Shown: positions 47,149 through 58,997, numbered from the stretch's first letter. The stretch is 64,000 nucleotides of DNA from Candidatus Sulfurimonas marisnigri (GCF_015265475.1 NZ_CP054493.1:868001-932000); one strand, 5' to 3'. Numbers and translations are program-made. Notes: generated by a model from the letters alone, not told the origin.

Positions 47149-47646
47149 TTAGATATCTTCTGTGTAATCATAAATGACTACAGTTCCAGCTAAAAGGTCA
47201 TGCAGTCCTCTTTTATCTTCTCTGAATGCAACCATTAGAAATCCTATAAGAAAGGCTAAAGTAGAGACTATATAGCCAAGTGAACGGGTTATCGCCTGTT
47301 TATTGTCAATGTCTTGAAATGTTTTTGCATCAACAATCTTTACATGTAGATATTTTTTACCAGGAGTGGCTCCTCGCCATCTTCTCCAAAAAATCATAGT
47401 CACCATTAATACTGAAACTTCAAAAAGAAGTTCCCACTTCATTGACATTTGTGGTTGTGACGATAGAGCTTTGCTTGCATTTCCACTCATTGCATAAGCC
47501 ATGTTTTTTTGATATTGTGCAAAGTCAAACCAGTTTCCATCACTTAAAAAATAGATAATTATAGCTACTGGAAGAGCTAAAAGAATAGTATCAAGTAGAG
47601 ATGCAAAAAAACGAACCCAAAATCCAACATATCTTACTTTATCCAT
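47149..47646 (-). CDS. RDD family membrane protein
   Basis: A 165-residue inner-membrane protein with about three helices and the RDD signature: the RYVGFWVRFFASLLDTILL start with Arg and Asp residues in the first helix, and GATPGKKYLHVKIVDA, then FREDKRGLHDLLAGT at the C-terminus. Function unproven; some members are linked to Na+/H+ exchange. It shares one base with the large GGDEF-EAL gene upstream. Confidence 0.88.
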   Translation of the reverse strand: MDKVRYVGFWVRFFASLLDTILLALPVAIIIYFLSDGNWFDFAQYQKNMAYAMSGNASKALSSQPQMSMKWELLFEVSVLMVTMIFWRRWRGATPGKKYLHVKIVDAKTFQDIDNKQAITRSLGYIVSTLAFLIGFLMVAFREDKRGLHDLLAGTVVIYDYTEDI

Positions 47647-50204
47647 TATAGTAAACCATAGGCATCAGGACTTTTAGGTTCACCATAGTAGTAACCTTGA
47701 ATATAATCAATCCCGAGCTCCCTCACGCTGTCGTCTAACTCTTTAGTGCTGACAAACTCTGCTATAGTTTTAATATTTGCATTTTTTGAATATGCAATAA
47801 TCCCCTTAATCATATGCTTAATATTTACATCAATATTTATCTTTTCTATCAATGAACCATCTAGTTTAATATAGTCAATATCGAGTTGTGTTATATTTGT
47901 AAAGTTTGAATATCCAGAACCAAAATCATCAATAGAGATTTTACATCCAAACTCTTTAACCATTGAGATAAACTCTTTTATTCTTTTATAGTCGAGTATA
48001 TCTTCAGATTCAACAATTTCAAAGGTGATACCATCTCCTCCATACTTATTTAACCTGTTTTTGATGTATTCTAGCATAGTTTTAGACGTGATATTTTCAT
48101 AGGTAAGGTTTATTGATATATTTACATCATTTTTTTCAAATACATTAAATACTTTTTGCATCATCTGTCTTGTGAAAAATTCAAAAGTTTTATCTTCTTT
48201 GGCAGAATCTAAAAAGTAATATGGAGAGATAATCTCTCCATCATCTGTCTCTAGTCTGGCTAGTGCTTCATATTTAATTATTGAGTTATCTGAAGTATCT
48301 ATTATTGGTTGAAAATAAGGAATTATTTTTCCTTTATGAAGAGCATTTTTATAGATTCTTAATCTGTCTAGATTGTCTTTTTGCAGTTGTTTTGCAGTTT
48401 GATTACTACTATAAATTTTATAGTTTTCTTTAGAAATTATTGCATCTTGAAGGACAATATCAGCGTGATTAAATACATTTAAAATACCGTATGAAACTCC
48501 AGCTGTAAAATCAGCAAGAATATTTGTGTTTGCATTGTTTTCATCTTCATCATTAGGCATTAAGATAGAGTGTATTAAAAGTGAAAAATATTTCTCAAAT
48601 AATTTTTTATTTGTTACTAAAATAGCAAATTCATTTAAATTTAGACTATAAAGTGAAGCCTCTTCCTCTTTTAGTACATATAGTAATTCTTTTGTTTTTT
48701 TTATTACTAGATCTGTTGCATACTTATCTCCATAAATATCTTTTAGTGAATTAAGTTGATTAATATGTAATAGTATTAGCATCGCTTCTTTTTGCAACAC
48801 TGAAATATCTTGCAGTAAAGCAATTCTGTTTGGAAGTTTTGTTACTCTATCTATATTTTTTAATTTTTCAACATAGGACTGGTCAATTTTAAGGAGTATG
48901 TTATTCCTTCCATTAAGTTTTGCTTGATTAAGATTAGAATCAGCTATATTATATAAATTGTTGTTGCTTATATTATAAAGTATGGTGTCAAGATTGACTC
49001 CACCAATTGTGGCAGTTAAATATTTTGATACATTACTTTGGGAATTATCTATTTTTAGAGACTCGATAGAACTAAGCAAGTCATAGGAAAAATTTTCTAT
49101 AAAAGCGTCATCTTTATTTAAAATTATAACCGCAAATTCTTCTTCGCTGATTTTAAATATATTGTATGCTTTTGAATCAGTATATTTATTTAATATACTG
49201 GATATTTTAATAAGTGCATTATCTGCTTTAGCATTTCCATAAGTGTTTTTAAACTCTGTATAGTAATCTATCTCAATTAGTAACAGTGCAAAATTTTCTT
49301 TCTTCCAAATTGAGTTCTTGAGTTCTTTTTTTATAAAATAATCAAAATTTCTTTTGTTGTAGAGCATTGTAAGCGGGTCTTTAATGGATAGTTCTTCTAA
49401 TCTTTTTTGATTAGTAATATCTTCTTTTATTGAGGTATAGCCTATTTTTACATTTTCTTCATTATACAAAGGGGTAATAGTAGTGTTAATCCAGTACTCT
49501 TCGCCGCTGATTTTATTGTTTTTTAATTCACCTACCCATATTCTGTCTTTTAAGATAGTATCCCATAAGTTTTGAACAATATTATTATCTAAATCTTGAT
49601 TCCTGAAAATACTGTGATTTTTTCCAATCACTTCTTCCATTTTATAGCCTGTGAAATCTAAATAAGCTTTTGATATATCTGTGATTTTTCCATTTATGTC
49701 TGAGGATGTGAAATATACATGTTGATCAATAATTTTCTTTTTTTGCTTAAGTAAAAACTCTTTATTCTTAAGTTTATTTTGAAGTATAGTTTTTTTAGCT
49801 AAATCTATTAATATATGTTTGATGCTATCAAGGTTAATTATTGGCTTTAATATAAAATTGTCAACACCTATACCAATTGCATCTAAATAATATTTTGAAT
49901 CACTGCCTATCGTGGTAACAGCAATGATTTGATTTTTGTTATATGCTTTTATTTTGCTACTCATGATTAGTCCATTCATATCAGACATATTGACATTAGT
50001 AAGGACAATATCATAATAATCGTGAGTATCAGAAAAATATCTTTTATAAAGTTCAAGGCCTTCTGTAGTGCTTTTAGCTACAACTACTTCTAGAAATAAA
50101 TTTTTGATTAGATTAAGTGTAGAAGTTATAACTTCTTCATCACTTTCAATATATAAAAGTTTTAATTTTGTAGTATATTCTGATAGTTCTTCTAAACTGT
50201 CCAT
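47646..50204 (-). CDS. Response regulator-PAS-GGDEF-GGDEF-EAL protein, probable c-di-GMP phosphodiesterase
   Basis: An 852-residue signalling protein. Order: receiver domain (about 10-130, with the phospho-Asp region near VLTNVNMSD), PAS/PAC (about 165-265), a first GGDEF (about 275-430, reads SEEEF), a second GGDEF-like segment (about 450-590, reads NLNEF) and an EAL domain (about 610-845). Both GGDEF sites are degenerate. The EAL site looks active: YEALARL, FEIVESED, IDDFGSGYSN, YIKLDGSL, AEFVS and QGYYYGEP. No kinase gene adjoins, so its partner is unknown. It overlaps the RDD gene by one base. Confidence 0.88.
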   Translation of the reverse strand: MDSLEELSEYTTKLKLLYIESDEEVITSTLNLIKNLFLEVVVAKSTTEGLELYKRYFSDTHDYYDIVLTNVNMSDMNGLIMSSKIKAYNKNQIIAVTTIGSDSKYYLDAIGIGVDNFILKPIINLDSIKHILIDLAKKTILQNKLKNKEFLLKQKKKIIDQHVYFTSSDINGKITDISKAYLDFTGYKMEEVIGKNHSIFRNQDLDNNIVQNLWDTILKDRIWVGELKNNKISGEEYWINTTITPLYNEENVKIGYTSIKEDITNQKRLEELSIKDPLTMLYNKRNFDYFIKKELKNSIWKKENFALLLIEIDYYTEFKNTYGNAKADNALIKISSILNKYTDSKAYNIFKISEEEFAVIILNKDDAFIENFSYDLLSSIESLKIDNSQSNVSKYLTATIGGVNLDTILYNISNNNLYNIADSNLNQAKLNGRNNILLKIDQSYVEKLKNIDRVTKLPNRIALLQDISVLQKEAMLILLHINQLNSLKDIYGDKYATDLVIKKTKELLYVLKEEEASLYSLNLNEFAILVTNKKLFEKYFSLLIHSILMPNDEDENNANTNILADFTAGVSYGILNVFNHADIVLQDAIISKENYKIYSSNQTAKQLQKDNLDRLRIYKNALHKGKIIPYFQPIIDTSDNSIIKYEALARLETDDGEIISPYYFLDSAKEDKTFEFFTRQMMQKVFNVFEKNDVNISINLTYENITSKTMLEYIKNRLNKYGGDGITFEIVESEDILDYKRIKEFISMVKEFGCKISIDDFGSGYSNFTNITQLDIDYIKLDGSLIEKINIDVNIKHMIKGIIAYSKNANIKTIAEFVSTKELDDSVRELGIDYIQGYYYGEPKSPDAYGLL

Positions 50205-50315
50205 TTACTTTTTCCTCAACATGATATGTTACAAAAATTAATACTTTAATATCACTATAGGTGGCAATTATATATTACATTTCATTCAGATAAAATTAAT
50301 TTTTTTAAATATCTA

Positions 50316-50339
50316 TTTAGAGCAAAAAAATGCTCTAAA
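50316..50339 (-). terminator. Hairpin downstream of guaB
   Basis: A perfect 9-bp stem (TTTAGAGCA/TGCTCTAAA) with a six-base loop, which is a T-run when read on the minus strand, 24 bases after the guaB stop. No clean T-run follows the stem, so efficiency is uncertain. Confidence 0.55.
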
Positions 50340-50362
50340 GATTTGGGGTGAGGAGATTGTAG

Positions 50363-51823
<1,461 letters not shown>

Positions 51824-51920
51824 CTAAGAATATAATATGCTTATTTCTTTATAATTTTTGGATTATAGCTTTTTTGTGGTTAAAAATAGGTAAATCGTTT
51901 TTTGTACTCTCTAAATATAG

Positions 51921-52175
51921 TTATATTTCATGGTTTTTCCAAGCTTGGATTGCATCATTAAGAGTCTCAAATCCGCTAACTCTACCAATAACAAAAACTT
52001 CATCAAAAACATAACAGCAAATATTGCCGTTTAGTTCCAGCATAAAGACAGCATACTCATCTCCGCGTACATCTTTTGAGATAACCCTCATACCATCTAC
52101 TGTATCGTTTATTTCTACTATATCGTCATACTCAACATTAAGCAATTCTTTGCCATTACTAGTATATATAGCCAT
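51921..52175 (-). CDS. Hypothetical protein
   Basis: An 84-residue soluble, acidic protein with a mostly beta-strand N-terminal part and a final helix (TLNDAIQAWKN). It has a GNICCYVF pair of cysteines near the middle. I do not recognise the family. It has its own plausible start with AAGAGG-type sequence upstream, and sits between guaB and another unknown gene. Confidence 0.6.
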   Translation of the reverse strand: MAIYTSNGKELLNVEYDDIVEINDTVDGMRVISKDVRGDEYAVFMLELNGNICCYVFDEVFVIGRVSGFETLNDAIQAWKNHEI

Positions 52176-52241
52176 TTTTGCCTCTTTGTAATCATGATTT
52201 TTCTTCTACATGTAGCAGCAATATCTGTTCTCGTTTGTATA

Positions 52242-52664
52242 TTAAACGGAGTGTAGTTCTAAAAAGAAACCATTTAATTTTTCTCGACATTCAACAATTA
52301 AGGCTAGGTCTTCTTCTTCCCACTCAGAGTTTATTACTCGACGAAGTTCATAATTATAATATTCATTATCTTTTACCCAATCTTTATCTATCATTGCATA
52401 TGAATAAGCAAGAAATCCACCTGCTGAATGAGAAGAACCCATATGCTGTTTGATTTTCTCATAAAATGGTTTTGCTCTTTCAAGTAGTTCATCCAAAATA
52501 TCAAGTGTGTCTAGTCTTATTCCTGATTCCAAATCTTTTAACTGTTCATCGTAGCTCTCTAGTTTTATGTCAGGAAACTTCCACTTCATATATTCATAAA
52601 TAGAGTCAGATGTTATTGCTTGATGCAGATTGTATTGGTTAAGTGGTTCATCAAGTTCATGCAT
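52242..52664 (-). CDS. Hypothetical protein
   Basis: A 140-residue soluble, strongly acidic, helical protein without signal peptide. No domain recognised. A central GGFLAYSYAM segment and several paired acidic residues stand out. The same-strand neighbour at 51921-52175 is also unknown; a 66-base gap separates them, so co-expression is possible. Length and codon pattern look like a real gene. Confidence 0.6.
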   Translation of the reverse strand: MHELDEPLNQYNLHQAITSDSIYEYMKWKFPDIKLESYDEQLKDLESGIRLDTLDILDELLERAKPFYEKIKQHMGSSHSAGGFLAYSYAMIDKDWVKDNEYYNYELRRVINSEWEEEDLALIVECREKLNGFFLELHSV

Positions 52665-52876
52665 GTTCTCTCCATTACTAACTGGTTGTTGCTTAAAGAC
52701 TGTTTAGAGTCTATTTCGTTATTATATAATAATGTGGCATTTTTTTAAAGAGAACGATTATAATAAATATGTTTTTTTTGATGTAGATTGTTATTTGGTC
52801 TTTACATTTTAAGTTTTTCTAATAGTAGTTTAAAATTAACATGCAAATGGCAAAGAAGCCCTTTACATGTAGAGTT

Positions 52877-54220
52877 TTATTTAGTGTAGTTAATCTGCTT
52901 CTCTAAACTAAGAGCACCGTCAAAAAGTGTCTGCTCATCGTAAGCTTTAGCAATTAGTTGAAGTCCAACTGGCATGCCGTTTTCGCCTTTGTTGATTGGT
53001 AGTGAAAGGGCGGGGAGTCCTGCAAGGTTTACACTAATAGAGTATAAATCGCTTAAGTACATGTCCATAGGATTTTTAAGCTCTCCGAACTTAGGTGCAG
53101 TACCAGGTGCGATTGGAGAAAGTATCAAATCTACATCTTTAAATATTTTTGCATATTGGTCTTTGATGATGTGTCTAGTTTTTTGTGCTTTTACATAGTA
53201 AGCTTCATAGTAACCGCTTGAAAGAACGAAGTTACCAAGTAATATACGACGTTTAACTTCATCACCAAAACCATTGCTTCTAGTTTGTATAAAAGTATCT
53301 TCAAGATTTGTACCAGTTACACGGTTTCCATAACGTATGCCGTCATATCTAGCTAAGTTTGTAGTAGCTTCAGCAGTTGCCGTGATGTAGTAAGCAGAGA
53401 TATCAAATTTAGCATCCATCAACTCACGCTCTACTATCTCATGACCTGCATTTTTAAGTTCAGTTATTGCTAGCTCATAAGCTTTTTTTATATCTTCACT
53501 TGCATTTTCAATATGCTTAGGAAGCACAGCGATTTTTAGTTTTCTAGTAGCGTCAAGTTTATCTGAAACTTTATCATTCATATTTACAGAGGTTGAATCT
53601 TTTTCATCATGACCGCTGATTATGTCATATAAAATTGCAGCATCTTCAACGTTTTGTGTCATAGGTCCAATTTGGTCAAGAGAAGAAGCGTAAGCACCTA
53701 ATCCGTAACGGCTTACTCTTCCGTAAGTTGGTTTCATTCCAACTATTCCACAAAATGAAGCAGGTTGACGGATACTTCCACCAGTGTCACTACCAAGAGC
53801 AGCAATAGCTAAACCAGCAGCAACAGCAGCAGCAGAACCACCAGAACTTCCTCCAGGGACATAGTCGCTATTGTGAGGATTTAAAGTTTTGCCATAAAAG
53901 CTAGACTCTGTAGTTGAGCCCATAGCAAACTCATCCATATTTGTTCTACCAAAAGGAGTTAGTCCTGCTTTTGCCATTTTGTTGATTACAGTCGCGTTAT
54001 ATGGAGCAATGTAACCTTGAAGAATGTTTGATCCAGATGTTACAGACCAGTCTTGTACTTGAATATTGTCTTTAATAGCTATTGGAACACCATCGCCAGC
54101 ATTGTTTACGTCAAGATATGCATTGAGTTCAGGTTTTGCTTCAATCTTAGATTTTAAATCTTCTTTAAATTTTTTTAATTCATCTTTAGATAATTTTAGG
54201 GCTTCTTTTAATGTTATCAC
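52877..54220 (-). CDS. gatA: Aspartyl/glutamyl-tRNA amidotransferase subunit A
   Basis: A 447-residue amidase-signature enzyme that supplies ammonia for Gln-tRNA and Asn-tRNA. The Lys-Ser-Ser triad is present: Lys in VPIAIKDNI near 52, Ser in [15 protein letters not shown], and Ser in [15 protein letters not shown]. Shorter than some GatA proteins but complete. The genome therefore uses the transamidation route for at least one amide aminoacyl-tRNA. gatB and gatC are not in the window. Confidence 0.96.
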   Translation of the reverse strand: MITLKEALKLSKDELKKFKEDLKSKIEAKPELNAYLDVNNAGDGVPIAIKDNIQVQDWSVTSGSNILQGYIAPYNATVINKMAKAGLTPFGRTNMDEFAMGSTTESSFYGKTLNPHNSDYVPGGSSGGSAAAVAAGLAIAALGSDTGGSIRQPASFCGIVGMKPTYGRVSRYGLGAYASSLDQIGPMTQNVEDAAILYDIISGHDEKDSTSVNMNDKVSDKLDATRKLKIAVLPKHIENASEDIKKAYELAITELKNAGHEIVERELMDAKFDISAYYITATAEATTNLARYDGIRYGNRVTGTNLEDTFIQTRSNGFGDEVKRRILLGNFVLSSGYYEAYYVKAQKTRHIIKDQYAKIFKDVDLILSPIAPGTAPKFGELKNPMDMYLSDLYSISVNLAGLPALSLPINKGENGMPVGLQLIAKAYDEQTLFDGALSLEKQINYTK

Positions 54221-54270
54221 TAAACTTCCTTTGTCTATTTTGTATGAAAAAGGAACAAAGTCCCATTTTC

Positions 54271-54313
54271 TACGCTAGCCGCTATGGCACTAAAGCTTGT
54301 CGCCAAAGCGACA
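54271..54313 (-). repeat. Intergenic hairpin element, copy D
   Basis: Read on the minus strand: a 6-bp hairpin TGTCGC/GCGACA (54298-54313), the shared decamer AGCTTTAGTG (complement of 54288-54297), then hairpin GCC-ATAGC-GGC and TAGCGTAG. Compared with copies A and B, both sides of the second hairpin are shortened together, so pairing is kept. It lies between the small membrane gene and gatA. Confidence 0.65.
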
Positions 54314-54318
54314 TATTT

Positions 54319-54429
54319 TTATTTTTTGAATTGTTTAACTGCAAATATACCAATGCCTATAAAAATAAATATCACAGCAATTGTAGCTATGACAAATGAA
54401 CTCTCTACGGGCTGGGAAAAATTAGGCAT
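54319..54429 (-). CDS. 36-residue single-helix membrane protein
   Basis: A short frame whose ATG lies inside the last codons of ileS (8-base overlap) and which encodes 36 residues: a short polar start ([10 protein letters not shown]), one strongly hydrophobic helix (about 12-30, rich in Ile and Phe) and a basic tail VKQFKK, giving an N-out or N-in anchor with a positive end. From memory, Campylobacter jejuni has a very small membrane-protein gene between gatA and ileS, which fits this position. Function unknown. Confidence 0.6.
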   Translation of the reverse strand: MPNFSQPVESSFVIATIAVIFIFIGIGIFAVKQFKK

Positions 54430-57184
54430 TTAAGACCTTAGAACACCTCTTACATGTAGACTCTTCATCAGCTGACTGATATTTCCAACATCTTGGACAT
54501 TTATGCTCAATTGCTTTAGATATAACAAAAGTATCGTCATCTATTTTAAAAGTTCCAAGTCTCTCTTGTTCTGTATTGTCTTCATCTATGCCAGATACAA
54601 CAAACCAATCTTCAGCTTCAGTCTTATCCATTTTCAGAGCTACTTGTGAGTCAGTTGAAATAACTAACTCTAAAGTGTTTTTGATTATTTTTTCTTTTTT
54701 AAGTGCATCAACAATTGTTCCAAAGCCTTCTCTGGCTTTAGTCATATACTCTGCATTAAAGCTTGATTCGCCAGTTTGAATCTCTTCATAAACAAAATCA
54801 AAGATATCTACAGCATCACCTTTAATAATTGACGGAGCATTATCAATAATCTCATCTGCTGTATATGTCAATATTGGAGCTATTAAAACTAAGAGAGATT
54901 TTGTAATAATGGCCATTGCACTTTGACTAGAGTTTCTTTTAGCATCTTTCAATCCGTCACAGTAAAGAGAATCTTTTGTTATATCTATATAAATTCCACT
55001 TAATTCATTTACAATGAAGTTATTTAAAAGACTCATACCGTGAACAAAGTTATACTCGCTAAATGATTTATGAACAGTATTAAATACATTTTTAGCGTGA
55101 GTTAAAACCCATTTGTCTAACTCTCCCATCTCTGAGTATGGAGTCAGAGTTTCTAAGTCGTTAATATTTGCCAACATTATTCTAAAAGTATTTCTAAGTT
55201 TTCTATAGTTTTCAGAAGTCTGTTTTAAGATCCCTTGAGAGATTTTCAAATCACTTTGATAGTCGCTTGAAGCTACCCAAAGGCGAAGTATCTCACTTCC
55301 ATACTCTTTTAAAATCTTATCAGGGGCAATAACGTTACCCTTAGATTTAGACATCTTTTCACCTTTTTCATCTACTGTGAAACCGTGAGTAAGAACTGCT
55401 TTATAAGGTGCTTTGTGCTCAACAGCACAACTTAAAAACATTGATGATTGGAACCAGCCACGATGTTGGTCTGAACCTTCAACATATAAATCTGCCTGAT
55501 ATTCGCCAGCATCATAATTACGAGATTTTAAAACTGAGTTCCAAGTTGAACCACTGTCAAACCAAACATCTAAAATATCAGTCACTTTTTCAAGCTCATC
55601 CGCTTTGTATCCTGAACCTGGATAAAGAAGCTGCTCTATCGGCATTGAGTACCAAGCATCACTCCCTTGCATCTCGAAAATCATTGCAGTAAAGTTTAAA
55701 ACCTTCTCATCAAGTAAAACCTCACCAGTTGCTTTCACTCTAAAAAATGCGATTGGAACTCCCCAGTCTCTTTGACGTGAGATACACCAGTCAGGACGGT
55801 TTTCAACCATTGATTTTAGTCTGTTTTTTCCGCTTTGTGGGTAGAAAAGAGTTTTTTCCACTTCACTAAGAGCGATGTTTCTAAGAGTGTTGTATTCACC
55901 ATCTGGCTTTTCATCAACAGAGATAAACCACTGTTTAGTTGCACGGAAGATTAACGGAGTGTGACTTCTCCAGCAGTGTGGGTATGAGTGCATAAATTTA
56001 GATACATGTAGAACACTCTCTCCCATAAGTTCAAGTATTGCTTCATTACATTTAAAAATATGTTTTCCAACGAACTCCTCAGCATTAGGAATTAATCCAT
56101 CACGAACAACTGTATTGTCATAACAGCCAGTTTCATCAACAGGCATAACAACTTCTAAGTCGTAAATAAGTCCAACACGGTAGTCATCTTCTCCATGACC
56201 TGGCGCTGTGTGAACACAACCAGTTCCATTTTCAACTAAAACATGCTCTCCTAAAATTATACGAGAGTTTCTTCCGTTTAGCGGGTTTATAGCAAGTAGG
56301 TTTTCAAACTCAACAGCTTTAAAAGTTTTAACAACCTGTCCACTCAAAACAGCAGTTTCATTTAGTAGGTTTAGTAGTTTTTTAGCAACTATATAGCCAG
56401 TATCAGTTAAAACATACTCTTCATGTGGATTTAAAGAGATAGCTGTGTTCGCCGGAATAGTCCAAGGTGTTGTTGTCCAAATAACCGGAGCAGCTTTTCC
56501 TTCTATACCAAGCTTTACTTTTGCCTCGTAGCTAAGCTCAAAAGCAACAAACATTGAGTAGTCTTCTTTATCTTCATACTCAACTTCTGCTTCTGCAAGA
56601 GCCGTTCTTTCAGCCCAAGACCAAAAAACAGGTTTGCTACGTTCAATTAAAAGACCTTTTTTAGCAACACTACAAAGTGTTCTGTATATATTTGCTTCAA
56701 ATTTATAGTCCATAGTTACGTATGGATTTTCCCAGTCAGACAAGATTCCAAGTTGCTTGAACTCTTCTTTTTGAATATCAACGAATTTAGCAGCGTGCTC
56801 ACGACAAAGCTCTCTAACTTTTGCAGTCTCTAAAAGCTCTTTTTTCTGTTTTCCACCAAGCTTTTTCTCAACTTGTTGCTCTATTGGAAGACCATGGCAA
56901 TCCCAACCCGGAGTAAAGCGAACAGATTTGCCATTGAAGTAGTTGTGTTTGATTATGATGTCTTTTAGAATCTTATTTAAAGCATGACCAATATGTATAT
57001 TTCCATTTGCATATGGAGGTCCATCATGAAGAGTAAAGCTTGGAGCACCTTTACGCTTGCTCTTCATTTTCTCATATATCTTATTCTCATCCCAAGCAGC
57101 ATATCTTTTTGGTTCATTGTTTATTAAATTGCCTCTCATGGCAAAGTCTGTAGTAGGTAAAAGTAGTGTGTCTTTGTAGTCCAT
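54422..57184 (-). CDS. ileS: Isoleucyl-tRNA synthetase
   Basis: A 920-residue class I synthetase. The HIGH motif is [11 protein letters not shown] near residue 60, the editing region shows the [12 protein letters not shown] stretch, [12 protein letters not shown] follows near 465, and KMSKSKGN near 600. The C-terminal zinc ribbon CPRCWKYQ...CKRC is intact, typical of bacterial IleRS. No T-box structure is seen upstream. Its 3' end overlaps the small membrane gene. Confidence 0.97.
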   Translation of the reverse strand: MDYKDTLLLPTTDFAMRGNLINNEPKRYAAWDENKIYEKMKSKRKGAPSFTLHDGPPYANGNIHIGHALNKILKDIIIKHNYFNGKSVRFTPGWDCHGLPIEQQVEKKLGGKQKKELLETAKVRELCREHAAKFVDIQKEEFKQLGILSDWENPYVTMDYKFEANIYRTLCSVAKKGLLIERSKPVFWSWAERTALAEAEVEYEDKEDYSMFVAFELSYEAKVKLGIEGKAAPVIWTTTPWTIPANTAISLNPHEEYVLTDTGYIVAKKLLNLLNETAVLSGQVVKTFKAVEFENLLAINPLNGRNSRIILGEHVLVENGTGCVHTAPGHGEDDYRVGLIYDLEVVMPVDETGCYDNTVVRDGLIPNAEEFVGKHIFKCNEAILELMGESVLHVSKFMHSYPHCWRSHTPLIFRATKQWFISVDEKPDGEYNTLRNIALSEVEKTLFYPQSGKNRLKSMVENRPDWCISRQRDWGVPIAFFRVKATGEVLLDEKVLNFTAMIFEMQGSDAWYSMPIEQLLYPGSGYKADELEKVTDILDVWFDSGSTWNSVLKSRNYDAGEYQADLYVEGSDQHRGWFQSSMFLSCAVEHKAPYKAVLTHGFTVDEKGEKMSKSKGNVIAPDKILKEYGSEILRLWVASSDYQSDLKISQGILKQTSENYRKLRNTFRIMLANINDLETLTPYSEMGELDKWVLTHAKNVFNTVHKSFSEYNFVHGMSLLNNFIVNELSGIYIDITKDSLYCDGLKDAKRNSSQSAMAIITKSLLVLIAPILTYTADEIIDNAPSIIKGDAVDIFDFVYEEIQTGESSFNAEYMTKAREGFGTIVDALKKEKIIKNTLELVISTDSQVALKMDKTEAEDWFVVSGIDEDNTEQERLGTFKIDDDTFVISKAIEHKCPRCWKYQSADEESTCKRCSKVLNA

Positions 57185-57308
57185 CTGTACCTCAAAAGTG
57201 TATTAAAATTTTTGCATTGTATCTTTTATGTCTTTAAATACCACTTTAAATAGTAAAAACAGTGCTATAATAAGCAAACACAATCTGCTGAAGAGGGCTT
57301 TATACAAT

Positions 57309-58397
57309 ATGAAACTACATCTTATATTCATTGGAAATAAATTTATATATAACACTCCATTAAAGGAGTATGTAATAAGAAAAATTGAACAAAAAACAGA
57401 TTTTATTGATTCTATAACATTCTTCAGGGAGAGTGATAACTCTCTTTTTTTATATTTAGAGGAGGAACTTAACTCATTAAATCAATTAATTGTAGTAACA
57501 ACAAAACAGCATTTCTCAACTATAGGGAAGGTTATATGTACAGCAACTAGTGATAATCAGATTTTAAAAGATAATATGCTTATACCGTCTAAGTGTTCAG
57601 TTTTTGAGGATGGAAGTTATCTCTTAGAGTACAATAACTCTCAAATAAATGTTCTACATGTAGACGAGATGCAAAAACTTCCAGAAATACTACTGCACTT
57701 TCATGATTCTAAAGCTACATTGCATCTTTTTGAAGAGGATAAAGAGAGTGCTATTGCAGTACTTAGTCCAATTGCACAAACATACGACGTACATATTGAT
57801 ATAGTAAATATAATTGATGGATGGCTTCGAATAGATGTTAGAAGTAAAAAATATGGAGATATATCTAAGTTTATAAATTCAGCAAAGCAACTGTTGCCAA
57901 AAAAACTTATATCAGCATCTTGTGTTGTAGGGTATATAATCAATAAATTATCTACAAATCAAAAGAAACTAAGTTTTGCTGAGAGTTGTACAGGAGGTCT
58001 TTTAGCTTACTACTTTACAAAGCATAATGGAGCATCTAAAATGCTCGATGGCTCATTAGTTACTTATTCAAATGCACTAAAAGAAAACTGGCTTGGGGTT
58101 GAGAACAGTACACTTGTTAAGAGTGGTGCTGTAAGTAAAGAAGTTGTCTTAGAAATGAGTGAGGGTGCTATGAATGTCAGTAGTTCTGATTATTCAATAT
58201 CTATAAGTGGTATTGCTGGTGAGGGCGGAGGAACTGAGGATAAACCAGTAGGTACAATATATATAGGTGTACGAAGCAAAACTCAGCACATAGAAGAGCA
58301 TCTAAATTTAAGCGGAGATAGAAACTATATTCAGCATCAGAGCGTACTTTTTGCCATTAAAATGTTGCTATTGGTAGATAAAGATATGTTTTTTTAA
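57309..58397 (+). CDS. CinA-like protein (nicotinamide-nucleotide amidase domain)
   Basis: A 362-residue protein with a divergent N-terminal domain (about 1-210; begins MKLHLIFIGNKF, where CinA has a MoaB-like domain) and a C-terminal PncC amidase domain (about 215-360; LSFAESCTGGLLAYY, LVTYSNALKENWLGV, SGIAGEGGGTEDKPVG, the catalytic Ser being in ESCTGG). It would deamidate NMN in pyridine nucleotide recycling. The frame is open to 57228, but the domain start and GAAGAGGG upstream favour 57309. Divergent from ileS. Confidence 0.82.
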   Translation: MKLHLIFIGNKFIYNTPLKEYVIRKIEQKTDFIDSITFFRESDNSLFLYLEEELNSLNQLIVVTTKQHFSTIGKVICTATSDNQILKDNMLIPSKCSVFEDGSYLLEYNNSQINVLHVDEMQKLPEILLHFHDSKATLHLFEEDKESAIAVLSPIAQTYDVHIDIVNIIDGWLRIDVRSKKYGDISKFINSAKQLLPKKLISASCVVGYIINKLSTNQKKLSFAESCTGGLLAYYFTKHNGASKMLDGSLVTYSNALKENWLGVENSTLVKSGAVSKEVVLEMSEGAMNVSSSDYSISISGIAGEGGGTEDKPVGTIYIGVRSKTQHIEEHLNLSGDRNYIQHQSVLFAIKMLLLVDKDMFF

Positions 58398-58414
58398 ATT
58401 TAGCTCTTTATGTC

Positions 58415-58443
58415 TTGACAATTGAAATCTATTTGTCTATAAT
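58415..58443 (+). promoter_or_regulatory. Consensus sigma-70 promoter of the tRNA array
   Basis: TTGACA at 58415-58420 and TATAAT at 58438-58443, separated by 17 bp: a perfect match to the sigma-70 consensus at both boxes. It lies about 30 bases before tRNA-Lys and should drive the whole six-gene array. Confidence 0.9.
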
Positions 58444-58471
58444 TTCGACCTCTTAACAAATAGAGGAAAAC

Positions 58472-58547
58472 GTCTTGTTAGCTCAGCTGGTAGAGCACGT
58501 CACTTTTAATGATGTGGCCGATGGTTCGAATCCATCACAGGACACCA
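58472..58547 (+). tRNA. tRNA-Lys (TTT)
   Basis: A full cloverleaf: acceptor GTCTTGT/ACAGGAC, D arm GCTC..GAGC, anticodon loop CTTTTAA with anticodon TTT, T arm GATGG TTCGAAT CCATC, and encoded CCA. First gene of the array. Confidence 0.97.
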
Positions 58548-58569
58548 TTTTAAACTAAAAAATAATTAT

Positions 58570-58646
58570 GCGGTGGTAGTTCAGTTGGTTAGAATACCTG
58601 CCTGTCACGCAGGGGGTCGCGAGTTCGAGTCTCGTCCACCGCGCCA
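58570..58646 (+). tRNA. tRNA-Asp (GTC), copy 1
   Basis: Acceptor GCGGTGG/CCACCGC, anticodon stem CCTGC/GCAGG with loop CTGTCAC giving anticodon GTC, T loop TTCGAGT, encoded CCA. Identical to the copy at 58998-59074. Confidence 0.97.
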
Positions 58647-58665
58647 TTAGTTTTTTGTTTAATAT

Positions 58666-58741
58666 GGGCGCTTAGCTCAGTTGGTAGAGCGCTACCCTTA
58701 CAAGGTAGATGTCACTGGTTCGAGTCCAGTAGTGCCCACCA
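58666..58741 (+). tRNA. tRNA-Val (TAC), copy 1
   Basis: Acceptor GGGCGCT/AGTGCCC, anticodon stem CTACC/GGTAG with loop CTTACAA giving anticodon TAC, encoded CCA. Identical to the copy at 58874-58949. Confidence 0.97.
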
Positions 58742-58769
58742 TAGTGTAAACCTTATTGTTTATGAAAGT

Positions 58770-58845
58770 GACCCTTTCGTCTAGTGGCCAAGGACACTAT
58801 CACTTCATGGTAGGAACAGAGGTTCAAATCCTTTAGGGGTCGCCA
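58770..58845 (+). tRNA. tRNA-Glu (TTC)
   Basis: Acceptor GACCCTT/AGGGGTC, anticodon stem CTATC/GGTAG, loop ACTTCAT with anticodon TTC, T arm AGAGG TTCAAAT CCTTT, encoded CCA. Position 33, almost always U in tRNAs, reads C. The 32-38 pair (A-T) could close the loop further. Confidence 0.93.
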
Positions 58846-58873
58846 CAAAATTGGTGTAGTAAAAGTCATAAAT

Positions 58874-58949
58874 GGGCGCTTAGCTCAGTTGGTAGAGCGC
58901 TACCCTTACAAGGTAGATGTCACTGGTTCGAGTCCAGTAGTGCCCACCA
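58874..58949 (+). tRNA. tRNA-Val (TAC), copy 2
   Basis: Same sequence as copy 1, including CCA. The spacers around the two copies differ, so only the genes themselves are duplicated. Confidence 0.97.
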
Positions 58950-58997
58950 TTTAGTGACAAGTTTTATTTTTAGTAAAACATTTTTTTAATTATAGGT

